DNA of 64,000 nt from Gigaspora margarita (GCA_009809945.1 WTPW01002076.1:23241-87240), one strand, 5' to 3'. Counted from the first letter of the stretch, positions 24,079 through 36,075 are shown. Notes: a model not told the origin generated them from the letters alone. Numbers and translations: made by a program.

Positions 24079-24317
24079 CAGGGTTGGCACATTTATCCAT
24101 TGGGGTGAATGGAGAACAACTCCATTGGCACCACTCCATTGCTCCATTGAGAATAATTTGTGAATGGAGCCAATGGAGGCCAACTAGCTTATAATATAGT
24201 ATTTGTTAATAACTAATAACTAATTCCATTGGCTCCATTGGCTCCATTGGTTCCATTGGTTCCATTGGCTCCATTGGTTTGCAAGTTTTCAATGGAGTAT
24301 ATCCATTGCCAACCCTG
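24079..24317. mobile_element. hAT-type MITE with exact 8-bp duplication (CAGGGTTGGCA family)
   Basis: A 239-bp element with perfect 11-bp ends, CAGGGTTGGCA and TGCCAACCCTG, flanked by CCCATATC at 24071-24078 and 24318-24325. The interior is a string of TCCATTGGY and CAATGGAG words, so the two halves pair. No coding capacity. The TIR type and 8-bp duplication are textbook hAT. Confidence 0.92.
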
Positions 24318-24449
24318 CCCATATCTAATTAATATATAAAAGTTTTTTTATATAGTAATTAGCAACATACTATAATTTAAAAAATGTTAATAAGAAAAGT
24401 AGATCATATTCAAAATAGTCAAGATTCTGGAAAACAAGTTAAGGGCCTG

Positions 24450-24570
24450 TTAGAGAAGTATCAAAAATCAGGTGATTTGTTAGAAGAGAGGTAAAAAAAA
24501 GTTAAAATAAATATAAGGAACTTGACCAAATCTATATTAAAAGAGAAGATGAAGAATAGACCTTTAATAA
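24450..24570 (+). repeat. Dispersed repeat, copy 3 (AAATCASSTGATTT family)
   Basis: Contains AAATCAGGTGATTT, AGAGAGGTAAAAAAAAGTT and GACCAAATCTATATTAA, inverse to 11435-11550. Together with 23075-23195 and about 2545-2665 it forms a family of at least four copies in the window. Confidence 0.5.
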
Positions 24571-24873
24571 GAATAATTAGCTAATTAATAACATAGCCCT
24601 TATGGTAATACAGAAAATTTAGTACCTTCTGAATAGCAAACAAAAAGTAAATTAAACAATAATTTATGAATGTAATAGATGATCTCCAAACACCTATCTA
24701 GAAGTTATTAGAACTAGTATAAAAGATAAAAGGAATATAAAGTAGGTTCTAAAATATAAAATCCTCTTAAAATTCAAGTAGAGCTTTTTTTAAAAATAAA
24801 TTAGTCTTAGTATTGATAAATAAAACAGTAAAAATTGTATAATTTGAAATTACATTGTAATAATAATATTTAA

Positions 24874-26334
24874 GGGGTAGTCTGCAGTTAAAGGGTATAA
24901 ATTTCATAGTAAAAATCAGCAGAAATTTACTAATTGCCTTATATAGGAATGTCTAAGTAGAGTAGATTTTTATAATATATTTTATTGAATTAACTTTAGG
25001 GTTAGAGTCATCTTAAGTCTAGATTAGTAAGGTTTTAGATTATAATATATAGCAAAATTGCTTTCCTGATATTTTTTAATTAAAACACCAAAATAGGTTT
25101 AGACTACCATTTTTTGTATTTTTCAAGGTTTTCACTCTTTTTTTTGTTTGCTTCGCCAAAAATCATCAAAATTCAATAATTTGATTAGCTAATTGTCATG
25201 TTATTCTACTCCACTTTAGACGACTCCCTTATATAGAATGGAATCTTATGTGATTCTTTTCTTAAGAAAAAACCCTATAGTAAAAAATCAAAACATACTC
25301 ATATCTTGTGATCTATCCAACTAATTTTTTTTTTTTTTAAATATTAAAGGTGAGACCTTGCTTTTATCTTTATTAAATTTAATAGAAACTTTTTACAGTA
25401 CAGAAAGAAATTTCATATTTTTACTATCCAACTAATTTTAAGGGTATAGTGTAATACAATATAAATATAAATAGCAAATTATTTGTTGTACATACAAAAA
25501 TTGTCAGTTTATATAAACAAGTTATAATAATTTTAAAAATTAAATTAAATTAGTCAGAAAACAATATAAAAAATTGATTTTTAATCTTTTGTAAATATAA
25601 GCAAGAATATTTCAATATATTTTTTAATTTTTCAATACTATAAAATTTGTGAGAAGTTGTTTATTTTTACGAGGAGATCTACAGAAATAATTAATTCTAA
25701 TTGGTTAGAATCTATGTAAATTATATGATATCATATGATCTGCATAATTTGCAATGTGATTACTATTAAAAATAATTTATANGGTATAGTGTAATACAAT
25801 ATAAATATAAATAGCAAATTATTTGTTGTACATACAAAAATTGTCAGTTTATATAAACAAGTTATAATAATTTTAAAAATTAAATTAAATTAGTCAGAAA
25901 ACAATATAAAAAATTGATTTTTAATCTTTTGTAAATATAAGCAAGAATATTTCAATATATTTTTTAATTTTTCAATACTATAAAATTTGTGAGAAGTTGT
26001 TTATTTTTACGAGGAGATCTACAGAAATAATTAATTCTAATTGGTTAGAATCTATGTAAATTATATGATATCATATGATCTGCATAATTTGCAATGTGAT
26101 TACTATTAAAAATAATTTATATTATACTCTACCTTTAATAATTTATTTCTATTAGAATCAAAAAAATTAGTCCTACAACTTTTATTAGAAGCTAAAAAAA
26201 TATTTATATAATAAAAAAAATACTTTTAAATGTAAGCAAGCTAGATTCCTGTACTATAAAAAAAAACATATAAATTTCTATTTTTGTTTATTATAAAATC
26301 TGCAATTTTTTACCCTTTTAGAGGTGGACTACCC
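24874..26334. mobile_element. TTAA-flanked non-autonomous element (GGGTAGTC family)
   Basis: The ends GGGGTAGTCTGCAGTTAAAG and, inverted, GGGTAGTCCACCTCTAAAAG are flanked by TTAA on both sides (24870-24873 and 26335-26338), a duplication typical of piggyBac-like transposons. No transposase frame. A short relative with TTAA flanks lies at 52024-52310 (left end GGGATAGTCCGCAGC). The element contains the 339-bp exact duplication described separately, so its true length is probably about 1.12 kb. Confidence 0.68.
25443..26121. repeat. Exact tandem duplication with a single N between copies
   Basis: Bases 25443-25781 are repeated as 25783-26121; the lines printed for the two copies agree base for base wherever compared. 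The junction is one N at 25782. A perfect duplication ending exactly at an N is what overlapping contig ends joined by a gap look like, so an assembly artefact is the favoured reading. Confidence 0.9.
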
Positions 26335-26506
26335 TTAATTAATAAAGTTTTATCACTAGAATAAGGGTGTTCTAAAAAAAAAAAAAAGAATTAATTAAAA
26401 CTTAACTAATTAATATATTAAAAATATTCTAGTAATACAATTTAAAATTGTCAAAAATAACAGAAAATTTAACAATTATTATAAAATGCACCTATGGTGT
26501 TGAACA

Positions 26507-27327
26507 TAGTGTTACAAGCCAATTGGTTTTTATTGGCTAGCTTAGCCAGCTGATAAAAATATCGGCTAAGCGGCTAGCTAATGGCCAATATAATAACTAT
26601 ATAGCATAAGTATACATTATTGGGCAAAAATTGTTAAATAACGGTATTTGGCAAATGAGCACATGCTGCTTTGCAGCACGTGTACCAATCATTTGTCAAA
26701 TTAATATATTCGACAATTTGCCCAATAATGGTGTTATCCGGCAATTTATGATCATAATTGGTAGAGAGTCACTCACTGAGTTTTAATTTGAATAAACATG
26801 ATTATGTTGTAAATGAAAAAATAACAGCAAGAAATTTTTTCATGATCATATGAGTTTGTCAGATAATATACGATATATTATTGCAATATATATGTAAATA
26901 TTTCTATATCTTATTTTTAATAATGCTTCATATAAATTTTATTTAAAGTCTATCAAAATTCGATTATTTATCTCAGTAAAGCACTTTTACCTTTAAATTT
27001 GTATTGGCTATATGTGCATATCTATTTTTTGCAGATTTATAACTTTAATAAGAAATTGATTAGAGTTCTAATCTGGAAGTATTTCTATAAGATTTTATTT
27101 ATATATAAAAAATACAATACGAAATAAAAAATGTTTGCTTTTGAATAAAATACTTTTGTCACATACCTCTAACAATTCAGCAAGGTTTGATTTGATCTAT
27201 TATTATATATACTTATCACGTGAATAGTATATCCTCAGCCATATTAGCCAGCTGATACACTTGTATCAGCTGGCTTAGCCAGCTAAGCTGGCTTAGTCGC
27301 AACTGCTCTAGCCGGCTTGTAATACTA
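26507..27327. mobile_element. hAT-type element with exact 8-bp duplication (TAGTRTTACAAGCC family)
   Basis: Ends TAGTGTTACAAGCC and, inverted, TAGTATTACAAGCC, flanked by GTTGAACA at 26499-26506 and 27328-27335. The subterminal regions hold many copies of GGCTTAGCCAGCTGAT-like words in both orientations. A smaller foldback sits inside at about 26617-26735 (TATTGGGCAAAAATTG against CAATTTGCCCAATAAT). Length 821 bp, non-coding. Confidence 0.9.
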
Positions 27328-27835
27328 GTTGAACACTATAGATTTGCAAATTCATATAACAAAAACAAAAAAAATAAATTTTTATAAAACAAAGTATAAA
27401 ATTTAATTACTTTAGAGTTGGAGTGAGACCTAGGATTTTATCAGGACATTAGTATATACAAAATTTTGCAAGGAATTTTTTTTATTAGAGCCCCAAAGGT
27501 GGTTTCATAAGCAAAATTTTGAAATATAAATGTTTTTTTAAAAAATAAACAAAAAATCAAAATTTTATGTTACACCAGATCTTAAATTTTGATTGGCTAT
27601 TCTAATAGTTTTGTGTAATATAATGTTCAATACCATAGGTGTATTTTAGTAAACTTGAAATTTAAAAGTTTAAATAGTTTAAATAAATAATTTTTGTAGT
27701 TGAATTATAAATATAGTAGCTAGTGCTTCTAGGTCAATTTGGGTTCGGTCCGGTCCAGGTTCAGTCCGGAATTGAACTGGACTCAGACTCTAAATTTACT
27801 AATTTCGAACTTTGGACCAGACTCAGACTCAATTA

Positions 27836-28743
27836 GGGGGCTTCCAGAAATTATGTAATTTTTTAGTGGGTGGGTGGGGTCCCGAAAATATCAGGTTATA
27901 ATTATAATTCTGGTCAAAATTTTATAATTCTGGCCAAAAGTATAAAATTATAAAATTATTAATAACTATTGACCTACTGGACCAATTTAAACGATTTAAC
28001 TACCAAAATGTTCGTCTCACTAAGACGATTCTAACAAGCCCAAAATAGTTAAAATCTAATTACAGGGTCCCAAGTTCGTTCAACTTTTGTGTAATTTTAA
28101 TAGTAATTTTTTAGAATCACTAAGTAAATATCTTTAATATTGAATAACTTTTGATCCACTGGCCCATTTTGGGTGATTTAATTACCAAAATGTTCGTCTC
28201 AGTGAGGCGATTCTAACAAGCCCAAAATCGCTAAATTCTAATCACAGGATTCCAAGATCAATAAAGATTTGTATTGTTAAACAAACAAAAAAATCTTTAT
28301 CAATCTTGGAATCCTGTAATTAGAATTTAGCGATTTTGGGCTAATTAGAATCGTCTCACTGAAACGAACATTTTGGTAGTTAAATCACCCAAAACGGGCT
28401 AGTGGATCAAAAGTTATTCAATATTAAAGATATTTACTTAGTGATTCTAAAAAATCACTATTAAAATTACACAAAAGTTGAACNATCTTGGGACCCTGTN
28501 ATTAGATNTTAACNATTTTGNGCNTGTTAGAATCGTCTNAGTGAGANGAACATTTTGGTAGTTAAATCATCTAAATTGGTCCAGTAGAGCAATAGTTATT
28601 ATCAATTTCATAAATTGAACATATGAATAAATTTTAAAAAATATAAAATTTGATTGGCTAATAGAGTATCAGGTGTGGGTGGTTGGGGTAAAATTTTGAA
28701 ATTTATTAGTAACAAAAATATTATGTAATTTCTGGAAGCCTCC
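27836..28743. mobile_element. Large foldback element nested in the hAT-type element
   Basis: The outer ends GGGGGCTTCCAGAAATTA and TAATTTCTGGAAGCCTCC are followed outside by TTA on both sides (27833-27835 and 28744-28746). The arms at about 27950-28265 and 28295-28610 are inverted copies that share TTTTGATCCACTGG, ATGTTCGTCTCA and TAGCGATTTTGGGC; only about 25 bases separate them. Several N bases at 28484-28547 probably reflect difficulty in assembling the hairpin. Related text at about 42339-42410 and 43670-43800 points to other copies. Confidence 0.8.
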
Positions 28744-28814
28744 TTATAAGTTCAGTTCAGGTCTAGTTCGAAGTTCGCGAACTGGTCCGAGTTCAAATAT
28801 AGTTATATATATTT

Positions 28815-30720
28815 TTTGGTGCTAAACAAGTTTACTTAGTGCATTTTTTTTAAAATTAATTAGTAAAATATTATGAATTATAAGATTTTATAAAATTTTA
28901 TTAATAAAATTTTATAAAATCTTATAATTCACAAAATTTTATTAATTGTTGCAGATTATAATTTAAAATGAAATCTACATTTTCTATTCAACCTTCTAAC
29001 CTTCAAAACCCTATTTATACTTGTTTAATATATTCTACTCTAAAACTAACCTCTAACTCTAACACTAACCCTAAATAATGCACTCCAAAAAAATTTATTT
29101 TTTAAGATTTTATACTATAATTTCATTTTAATCTGAATTTCATTATAATCTGTCACATTAATTAATTCTAACTTTATGCACTAAGTAAACTTATTCACAT
29201 CTAAAAATGCATTAAATCAGCAGAATTGTTTTTATTTTACTTGAAATTTAGAGAATAGGATAGATGTATAATTTTGGAGTTTTGATCAAAAAAGTCAAAT
29301 TTAAGCATCTATTCTTCAAATTTCAAGTAAAATAAAAATAATTCTGCTGATTTAATGCATTTTTAGATGTGAATAAGTTTACTTAGTGCATAAAGTTAGA
29401 ATTAATTAGTGAAATCTTGTGAATTACAAGATTTTATAAAAGTTTATTAATAGAATTCTATGAAATCTTATAATTCACAAAACTTTATTAATTAATTCTA
29501 ACTTTATATACTAAGTAAAATTGTTTAGTACCTACTAATACATTAAATTAGCCAAAATTTTTTTTATTTTACTTAAAATTTGAAAAATAGATGCTTAAAT
29601 TTGATTTTTTTGATCAAAAATTCAATATTATGCATCTATTTCCAAAATTTCAAGTAAAATAAAATAATTATGCCAATTTGATGTATTTTTAGGTGCTGAA
29701 TATACATGAGGACAAAGCATTTTGGGCTTGAAAACCTGAAATTAAAATTTGAAGATGAAATTGTTTTTGACCTATTTTACTTGAAAGACAAAATTATTTG
29801 ATACTTTTTTTGAATAGACAAAATTATAAGAAACATATCTATATAAATTTTATTTGCTCTTCTTTATAAAAAATTTTAATTTTCTCTAATGAAGACGAAA
29901 TAGGTCTTTTTTAAAAATTAATTTTGGTAGCATCACTAGTGCTGAACAAGTTTACTTAGTGCAAGAAGTTAGAATTAATTAATAAAAATTTGTGAGCTAA
30001 AAGTTTTTATAAAATTTTATTAATAAAATTCTATAAAACCTTATAATTCACAAATTCTTATTAATTAGTTCTAACTTCATGCACTAAGTAAACTTGTTCA
30101 GCATCTAAAAATATATCAAGTTTGCATAATTGTTTTTACTTAAAATTTAGAGAATAGATGCATAATTTTGGATATTTGATCAAAAAATCAAATTTAAGCA
30201 TCTATTTTTCAAATTTCAAGTAAATTAAAAAAAATCAGCTAATTTAATGTATTTGTAGCTGCTGAACAATTTTACTTAGTATATTAAGTTAGAATTAATT
30301 ATTAAAATTTTGTAAATCATAAGATTTCATTGATTCACAAGATTTTACTAATTAATTCTAACTTAATGCACTAAGTAAACTTATTTAGCACCTAAAAATA
30401 CATTAAATTGGCTAATTGTTTTTTATTTTATTTGAAATTTGGAAATTAAATGCTTAAATTTGACTTTTTTGATCAAAAATCCAAAATTATGCATCTATCC
30501 TCTAAATTTCAAGTAAAATAAAAATAATTCTGCTGATTTAATGCATATTAGATGCTAAATAAGTTTATTTAGTGCATAAAGTTAGAATTAATTAATAAAA
30601 TTTTGTGAATTATAAGATTTTATAAAATTTTATTAATAAAATTTTATAAAATCTTATAATTCATAAAATTTTACTAATTAATTCTAAAACATGCACTAAG
30701 TAAACTTGTTTAGCACCAAA
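28815..30720. repeat. Array of alternating palindromes inside the hAT-type element
   Basis: Two palindromic modules alternate. Module one contains TTAGAATTAATTA, AATTYAYAAGATTTTATAAAA and its inverse. Module two contains TTACTTGAAATTT, a pair GATTTTTTGATCAAAAA and TGCATCTAT, and its inverse. The sequence AAGTTTACTTAGTGCA or its inverse marks each boundary, about nine times. The array can form serial hairpins. It has no coding capacity. Confidence 0.75.
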
Positions 30721-30901
30721 AAATACATATAATTGTATTTGAACTCGAACCAGTTTATGAACGTCAAACCAGACCCAGACTGAACTCAGACTTGACTAAA
30801 AAGTCTGAATATAAAAGTCTGCGTCTGGTCTGAAAATCGAACCAGACTCAGACTTGACTAAGTCCAGTTCGAGTCTGGTTCATAGGAGCACTAATAGTAG
30901 C

Positions 30902-32620
30902 TAGTATAGAACCTTTGAGAAACTATTTAAATTAGATACCAAAAGTATAAATATAGTTAGTTGTACTCTTGTTTATATAACAATGTTAAAAGCCACTAGA
31001 TAATTGAATTAAAAATTTTATATTTGAATTTTTTTAAATTTTGTTTATAAGTCAAATCAAATATTACAAATATTTGACCAAATTAAATCAAATATTTATT
31101 AATTTAAATTTGATTTGATTTGAAAAATTTTGTATTTAATTTGATTTGAAATCAAATATTTGATTAAATTATAATGTAATAAATATAAATTATAGTCTTT
31201 AACTGCTTTTTCTTCTACTAATTTTTAAACTATATTCAAATACTTTAATACTTTACTTTTTTTAAGTATATGCATACAGTATAGTCAAAACTATTATTAC
31301 CATAAATTCTCGAAATAATGCACAAGTGTGAAATTACAATTTTCAGCCTGAGTTAAGCTTAATTCAGCCAAGATTCAAAATAACCCCATGCCCGCTATTT
31401 AGAGAATTTATGATATATCATTTAATTTGCACTTTTTGTAATCTAACAAAATACAATATCCAACTTTTTGTAAAATACAGGTTGAAAAATAAATTTTTTG
31501 TTTTTTTTTTTAAACTTTTCAAGAAAAATATCTTCTTTTTGATTATTTAAACAGCTATGTTTTATAAGCTAGTATACAAAAACTTCTATGAATTACTATT
31601 AATATAATTTTTATAGCTAAATTTGGTTCAAATATTTGAAACAAGCAATTGCTATTTATATTTATTGAAACTTCAAATAGTTTACCAACATTAAAGAGAT
31701 ATATACATCTTTTATAAAAAGTTCATACAGAATTCAAACATGATCTCTTTGCTTTTTTTAAATATAGCATTTCTATTTTCTTCAAATATGGTCTTTTAAT
31801 ATTTTTCAATATAGCTTTTTATTGCTTTTTTCAAACTCTGTACTTTTATTTCATTTATATATAACACCTATGGCTTTCTCCTTTTTTACAAATGCACCTT
31901 TTTTATTTTTTACAAAAACATTTCTCATATAATATAAATATATATTGATCTCTTATTGTGATTAAAAAAAAACATATGAATGCCTTGCGATATTCAATAT
32001 TGTTTATAAAATGAGGAATCTTTATATGATATAAATAAAAAAAAATCGTAAAATCAGATCTTAAAAAAAAAAATTCTTAAAAAAAAGAGAGCGATGCATC
32101 GCTACCCACTGATCGACCAATCGGAATGCAGGATCAGGTGTAATGTGAAATCGAAGCGAAACAACAATTTTTTAAAAAATCGCTTCTAACTTAAAATTTG
32201 ACTATGTAACTACAATTTTTTTTTAACAAAAAAAATTCCTTGCGAAATTTTGGGTTAGGAGGTCGTCTAACTATTGCCCTCAACTAAACCCTAACCCTAT
32301 CTTAACCTGGCCGCTATTTGTTTTGTTTTGATTAACAGTTAAAGATTATATGGCTCTAAATTAGAGCCATATAATTAAGAATTTTTCTTTTATGAAGACG
32401 GTTCGGAAGAGGGTGAATTAGACCTTTTTCTTTTGGTCGGGATTAAAGCGCGTTTTTTTCCTTTTTCCATGACTGAAAGAAAAAAAATCTTGATATGTCA
32501 AAGGTTTTAACGTTTTATGACTGCCGCGTCATTCATCAAATAGCTAATCAGGAAGTGGTGGTATAAATTACTATACAATATTCATATTTGGAAATGTGGA
32601 AGTTATATAAAAGCCCTTCT
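30902..32620. other. Intergenic repeats, no gene
   Basis: Around 31020-31165 a field of TTTGATTTGA and TCAAATATTTG words resembles the interior of the hAT MITE at 1206-1485, without clear ends. A TA-flanked 114-bp MITE is listed separately. The stretch 31700-32000 is T-rich with repeated TTTTTTCAAATA-like words. Around 32340-32375 there is a short hairpin, TATGGCTCTAAATTAGAGCCATA. No gene was recognised. Confidence 0.5.
31300..31413. mobile_element. Short TA-flanked MITE
   Basis: Ends CCATAAATTCTCGAAATAA and TTTAGAGAATTTATGA are inverted repeats flanked by TA. The body contains CAGCCTGAGTTAAGC and CCATGCCCGC. It resembles the ends of the element at 22337-22792. Confidence 0.5.
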
Positions 32621-32629
32621 AACTAGTGT

Positions 32630-32835
32630 TTGTAGTCGATTTTGCATTGGTCGATTTTATCGACTTAGCCGGCTTAGTCAGCCGATTTTTCAAAATCGAT
32701 TTAGAAATCGCAGTAAGATCTGAAAAATTCTGAAAAGATTGAGAAGAAGCTTCCGATAACTTCTGAGGGTACAATTAGGTTGATCGACTTTGACTTAGCC
32801 GGCTAAGCCGATTTTTAAATATTGACTACAAACAA
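32630..32835. mobile_element. Putative hAT-type MITE (TGTTTGTAGTC family)
   Basis: Left TAGTGTTTGTAGTCGATTTT and inverted right TATTGTTTGTAGTCAATATT form imperfect terminal repeats. Inside are CGACTTAGCCGGCTTAGTC and the inverse-like CTTAGCCGGCTAAGCCGA. No matching 8-bp duplication could be found. The element at 44030-44245 has the same GCCGGCTWAGCCGA words. Confidence 0.45.
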
Positions 32836-33346
32836 TATATGTAATAGGTTGTATCTTGATTCAACCAACAGGAGCGACCGTTCAGGTTAACCAATTAAAT
32901 CGTAATACAAAATGTCATATGCTGATCGACAAATCAAATTAATAAAAAATTCATTTTGCTTAATTCGATTTTGTCACAAGCATACTCTTATCTATTCAAT
33001 TTAATTATCATCGCTTACAGAAAATCTATAGGTATACAGTATATATTTGATTATATATAACAAAAACCAATCGCTTTATTAAACTTTTAAATTCTAATAT
33101 GTACATGCTCGCCAAAAAAATTAAATCTCGATAATAAAAAAAAAAAGATAAACGTTAGTGAAATTATTTTTAACCTATTTTATTTAAACTTAAAAGATTT
33201 CTCTAATGAAACGAATATAATAGAAAAGGCTTATACCAATGTTTATCAAAGTTTACTATATACTTACCTTCGTGAAATCGTTATTTTTAGTTTATTCATG
33301 GTTTTTTTGCGCAACGAGCTAGATTTTGACAGCCTAATAATTAATA

Positions 33347-33406
33347 GATATACCGTGATATAGTATTAATATGGGTAACATGATCAATAGTAACTACCGG
33401 ATAATA
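33347..33406 (+). repeat. 60-bp perfect direct repeat, left copy
   Basis: Identical over 60 bases to 36016-36075 (starts GATATACCGTGATATAGT, ends ACTACCGGATAATA). A shorter inverted version (CCGGGAGTGGTCATTGATCATG) lies at 35762-35785. Perfect identity in otherwise diverged DNA suggests recent mobility of the sequence. Confidence 0.85.
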
Positions 33407-34025
33407 AATATTACCGTTCACAAATCCTGGGTCTCATTCATATCACTAAAAAAATTCTATTAGAGCATTTATAATTTATACCGGTAATAACTTTATCAGG
33501 CAGCCCAAACTTCCAAAATTATAATATTTCAGTTTAATTAACATATATTATATAATACGCAATCGAATTCACTACCAAACTCAAGTAGTATATATTTAAG
33601 TACCAGATACATAAATTTTCATTTAAATCTTACAAATATGCACGTATGTACAGTACTTATTAAATTTCAATATTGCTACATAACAGTTCACAGTTTCAAC
33701 AATTATCCAATCAACTTACGAATTTGCACACAGCCATTTTAGACGTCTGTTAACCATACACTAATAACACTAATTTCATTACTACGTTCCTGGTATAGTA
33801 ACTGGTAAAAACAATTCGATATCTCTAATACGTAGTAAATGTACACTTCTCTGTCAGATATCAGATATAGAGCTCAAAATTCTGCGCATACGTCACGATC
33901 TTCATCCAACGAATTATGTTCTCTGATTGGTTAAAATCTGAATGATCTAATCATGATAATAATGTTACGTGTATTTTTTGAGTATTTTTTGATCTCAACA
34001 ATACAACGCGATGAGGAAAAAAAGA

Positions 34026-34955
34026 TATATAAGGTTGTTAACGTTCACTTTTTTCTTTATTATGGTATATTTATTATATCATTTAATACATCTATTCAAC
34101 ATATTCACTTTTAAATTTAAACCTTTTTTTTTTTCTTTTGCTTTTATTTTTTTTCTTTCAAAACGAAATCGTTGTTGTAATTAAGATAAGTATTTGTTCT
34201 TTACACACTTGTGTTCAGTTGCTATACCTTATTTTAACTTTGTTCGTTTCTCAAGGTAAGTAGTTTTATAGTGCATTGACTGGCCCGCGCAAGAAGAGTG
34301 TCAAGAACGGGCCAGTAGCGTATGCCCCCTCCTTACCTGGGAAGGTCCCTTTACCCTCAAAGATTTGTTTTTTGTTTTTTTTTGTTTATCACTAACCTTT
34401 TACTTACAGTCAATTCAAATATTTGAGGGTATTTTTTTTGCTTCCACACCCAGGTTGTGAAAGCTTGGTATAGTTTGTATCTTTTATTATTGTTTTTGGG
34501 TCACTTTTGGTATTGACGTCCTCGTTCGTGTAGCCTGGGTATTATTTAGTTAATTTTAAATAATAGCTAACGAATACCAATATATGTTTTTGTTATGCAT
34601 TTCCGATAATTATTATACTAATTACTATTTTTTTTTTTTTTTAATAATTGGTTTTCTTACTAGAACTTTATCGTTAATATTGTGATATTGAAGTCGTCGG
34701 TAGTGCGATTGTTTTGAAATTTTTATTTATCAAGCAACGAAATTTTTATTACGTTTATTTTGTCAGGTTTTGGTGTTTTTTTTTTGGGTAACTTTCTTTT
34801 GATGTATATATACTTCTTTTAGGTTTTAGTTTGTTTTTTTATATATATATATATATATTTTTTTTATACTTGCTGGGATTTGGTAAATTTCCGTCTTTAT
34901 GTTTCTTTATTGTATTTAAATCAATTACTTGATCAATAAAGTTTTATCAAACTTA
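34026..34955 (+). other. Possible transcription unit of unknown product
   Basis: A TATA-like GATATATAAGG at 34025-34035 is followed by pyrimidine-rich DNA, a candidate intron (GTAAGTAGTTTTATAG, 34256-34271), and a block at about 34275-34365 much richer in G and C than its surroundings, containing GACTGGCCCGCGC and its partial inverse GCGTATGCCCCC. AATAAA occurs at 34936. One frame stays open for about 60 codons (34272-34457) without a convincing start. It could be a non-coding RNA gene, the 5' part of an unrecognised gene, or a solo LTR; no flanking duplication was found for the last option. Confidence 0.3.
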
Positions 34956-35601
34956 CATTGCGTAATAAAACATGCGAATAGGTTTTATTAGTTCATAGTA
35001 TACACAGTATTATTCAAATACATATATTAAATTGTTGGTTTTACGCCTATACGATTAACTAAAGTAAATAAGGCATATCATTATTAAACACGTTAATTTA
35101 TGAAGTAGCTCATCTTCATATTACAAAGGATGATGATAATATCATCTTTGCGTAAATTGTATGATATTATCTCATATCTCACGCGAAATAAATTCTAATT
35201 TTAGTGAATGTAAAAAAAAAAGACTTGAGCTACAGTATCACCAAAATCTATAATCCGTTGGACTTCTTTGAGGATATTTATTTTATTTAATTTTACGATT
35301 TACAAGAGTTAATGCTCTGAATTGTTTATTCTGAATCTAATAATACACCAAGTAGATGATCTTTGTTTTTTTTTTTTTTTGTTCTGACGGTTATTATAAG
35401 TCATTAAATTGCATTTTCGTACTATAAATATATATATATAAAGCATAAAATAGGTTGTGATACATAATCAAGAAAAATATTCGAAATGATAATTTATTTT
35501 TTTCCCTTAAAGAGGCAATAATATATGAATCATATGTAATGGCAAATTACAAAAATAATTATCCGATCACTATATCAAGAACACGGGAGGATTAATTAAT
35601 A

Positions 35602-35753
35602 GTTATCAGGTAGAATGTAGATGATATTGAGTCAGCGCCATTTAGCGGCCATTTGTTGACTCAGATTATGCCGCGAAGCGGCATGTTCTGAGTCAATCAA
35701 GTGGCCGCTAAATGATGCTGACCCAATGACATCTACATTTTCTACCTGATAAC
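35602..35753. repeat. Long GC-rich palindrome (foldback element)
   Basis: GTTATCAGGTAGAATGTAGA at the left pairs with TCTACATTTTCTACCTGATAAC at the right, and inside TGAGTCAGCGCCATTTAGCG and ATGTTGACTCAG pair with CTGAGTC and CGCTAAATGATGCTGAC. The centre is TGCCGCGAAGCGGCA. Pairing probably extends outward to about 35555 and 35800. A MITE or cruciform-forming sequence. Confidence 0.7.
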
Positions 35754-36015
35754 GATATTATCCGGGAGTGGTCATTGATCATGTTACCCATATTAATTCT
35801 GTAAATTATTGTTATTTCATAAAGTTTAGTTTATTGATTATGTGGTTTCTTTCCCTGTTTGTTTTTTTTCTTTTTCTTTTTTCTTTTTTTTTTTTTTTAC
35901 TCGGAGACTTTTTGACATGAATTAAACAATCGTTAATATAACATAAAAAAAAAAACAAAAAAGGTATATATCCAAAAAATTAAATATTAAAATTCCGAAC
36001 CATGGAATAAACTTT

Positions 36016-36075
36016 GATATACCGTGATATAGTATTAATATGGGTAACATGATCAATAGTAACTACCGGATAATA
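36016..36075 (+). repeat. 60-bp perfect direct repeat, right copy
   Basis: Identical to 33347-33406; the pair encloses about 2.6 kb including the GC-rich block near 34.3 kb and the palindrome at 35602-35753. Confidence 0.85.

Larger units (their letters stand above)
27721..30893. mobile_element. hAT-type element with exact 8-bp duplication, palindromic interior and nested foldback
   Basis: Left end TAGTGCTTCTAGGTCAA and inverted right end TAGTGCTCCTATGAACC, flanked by ATAGTAGC at 27713-27720 and 30894-30901. Inside both ends are fields of GACTCAGACT and AGTTCGAGTCTGG words. The 3173-bp span includes a 908-bp nested element (27836-28743) and a palindromic array (about 28815-30720). No transposase is present. 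The same left terminus, TTAGTGCTTCTAGGTCCAAG, appears alone near 42635, so the family has other members. Confidence 0.88.

Noticed and set aside
33957..34960. Solo LTR spanning the TATA-like box and AATAAA
   Set aside because: TG..CA borders with a 4-6-bp duplication could not be found; kept only as a possible transcription unit.
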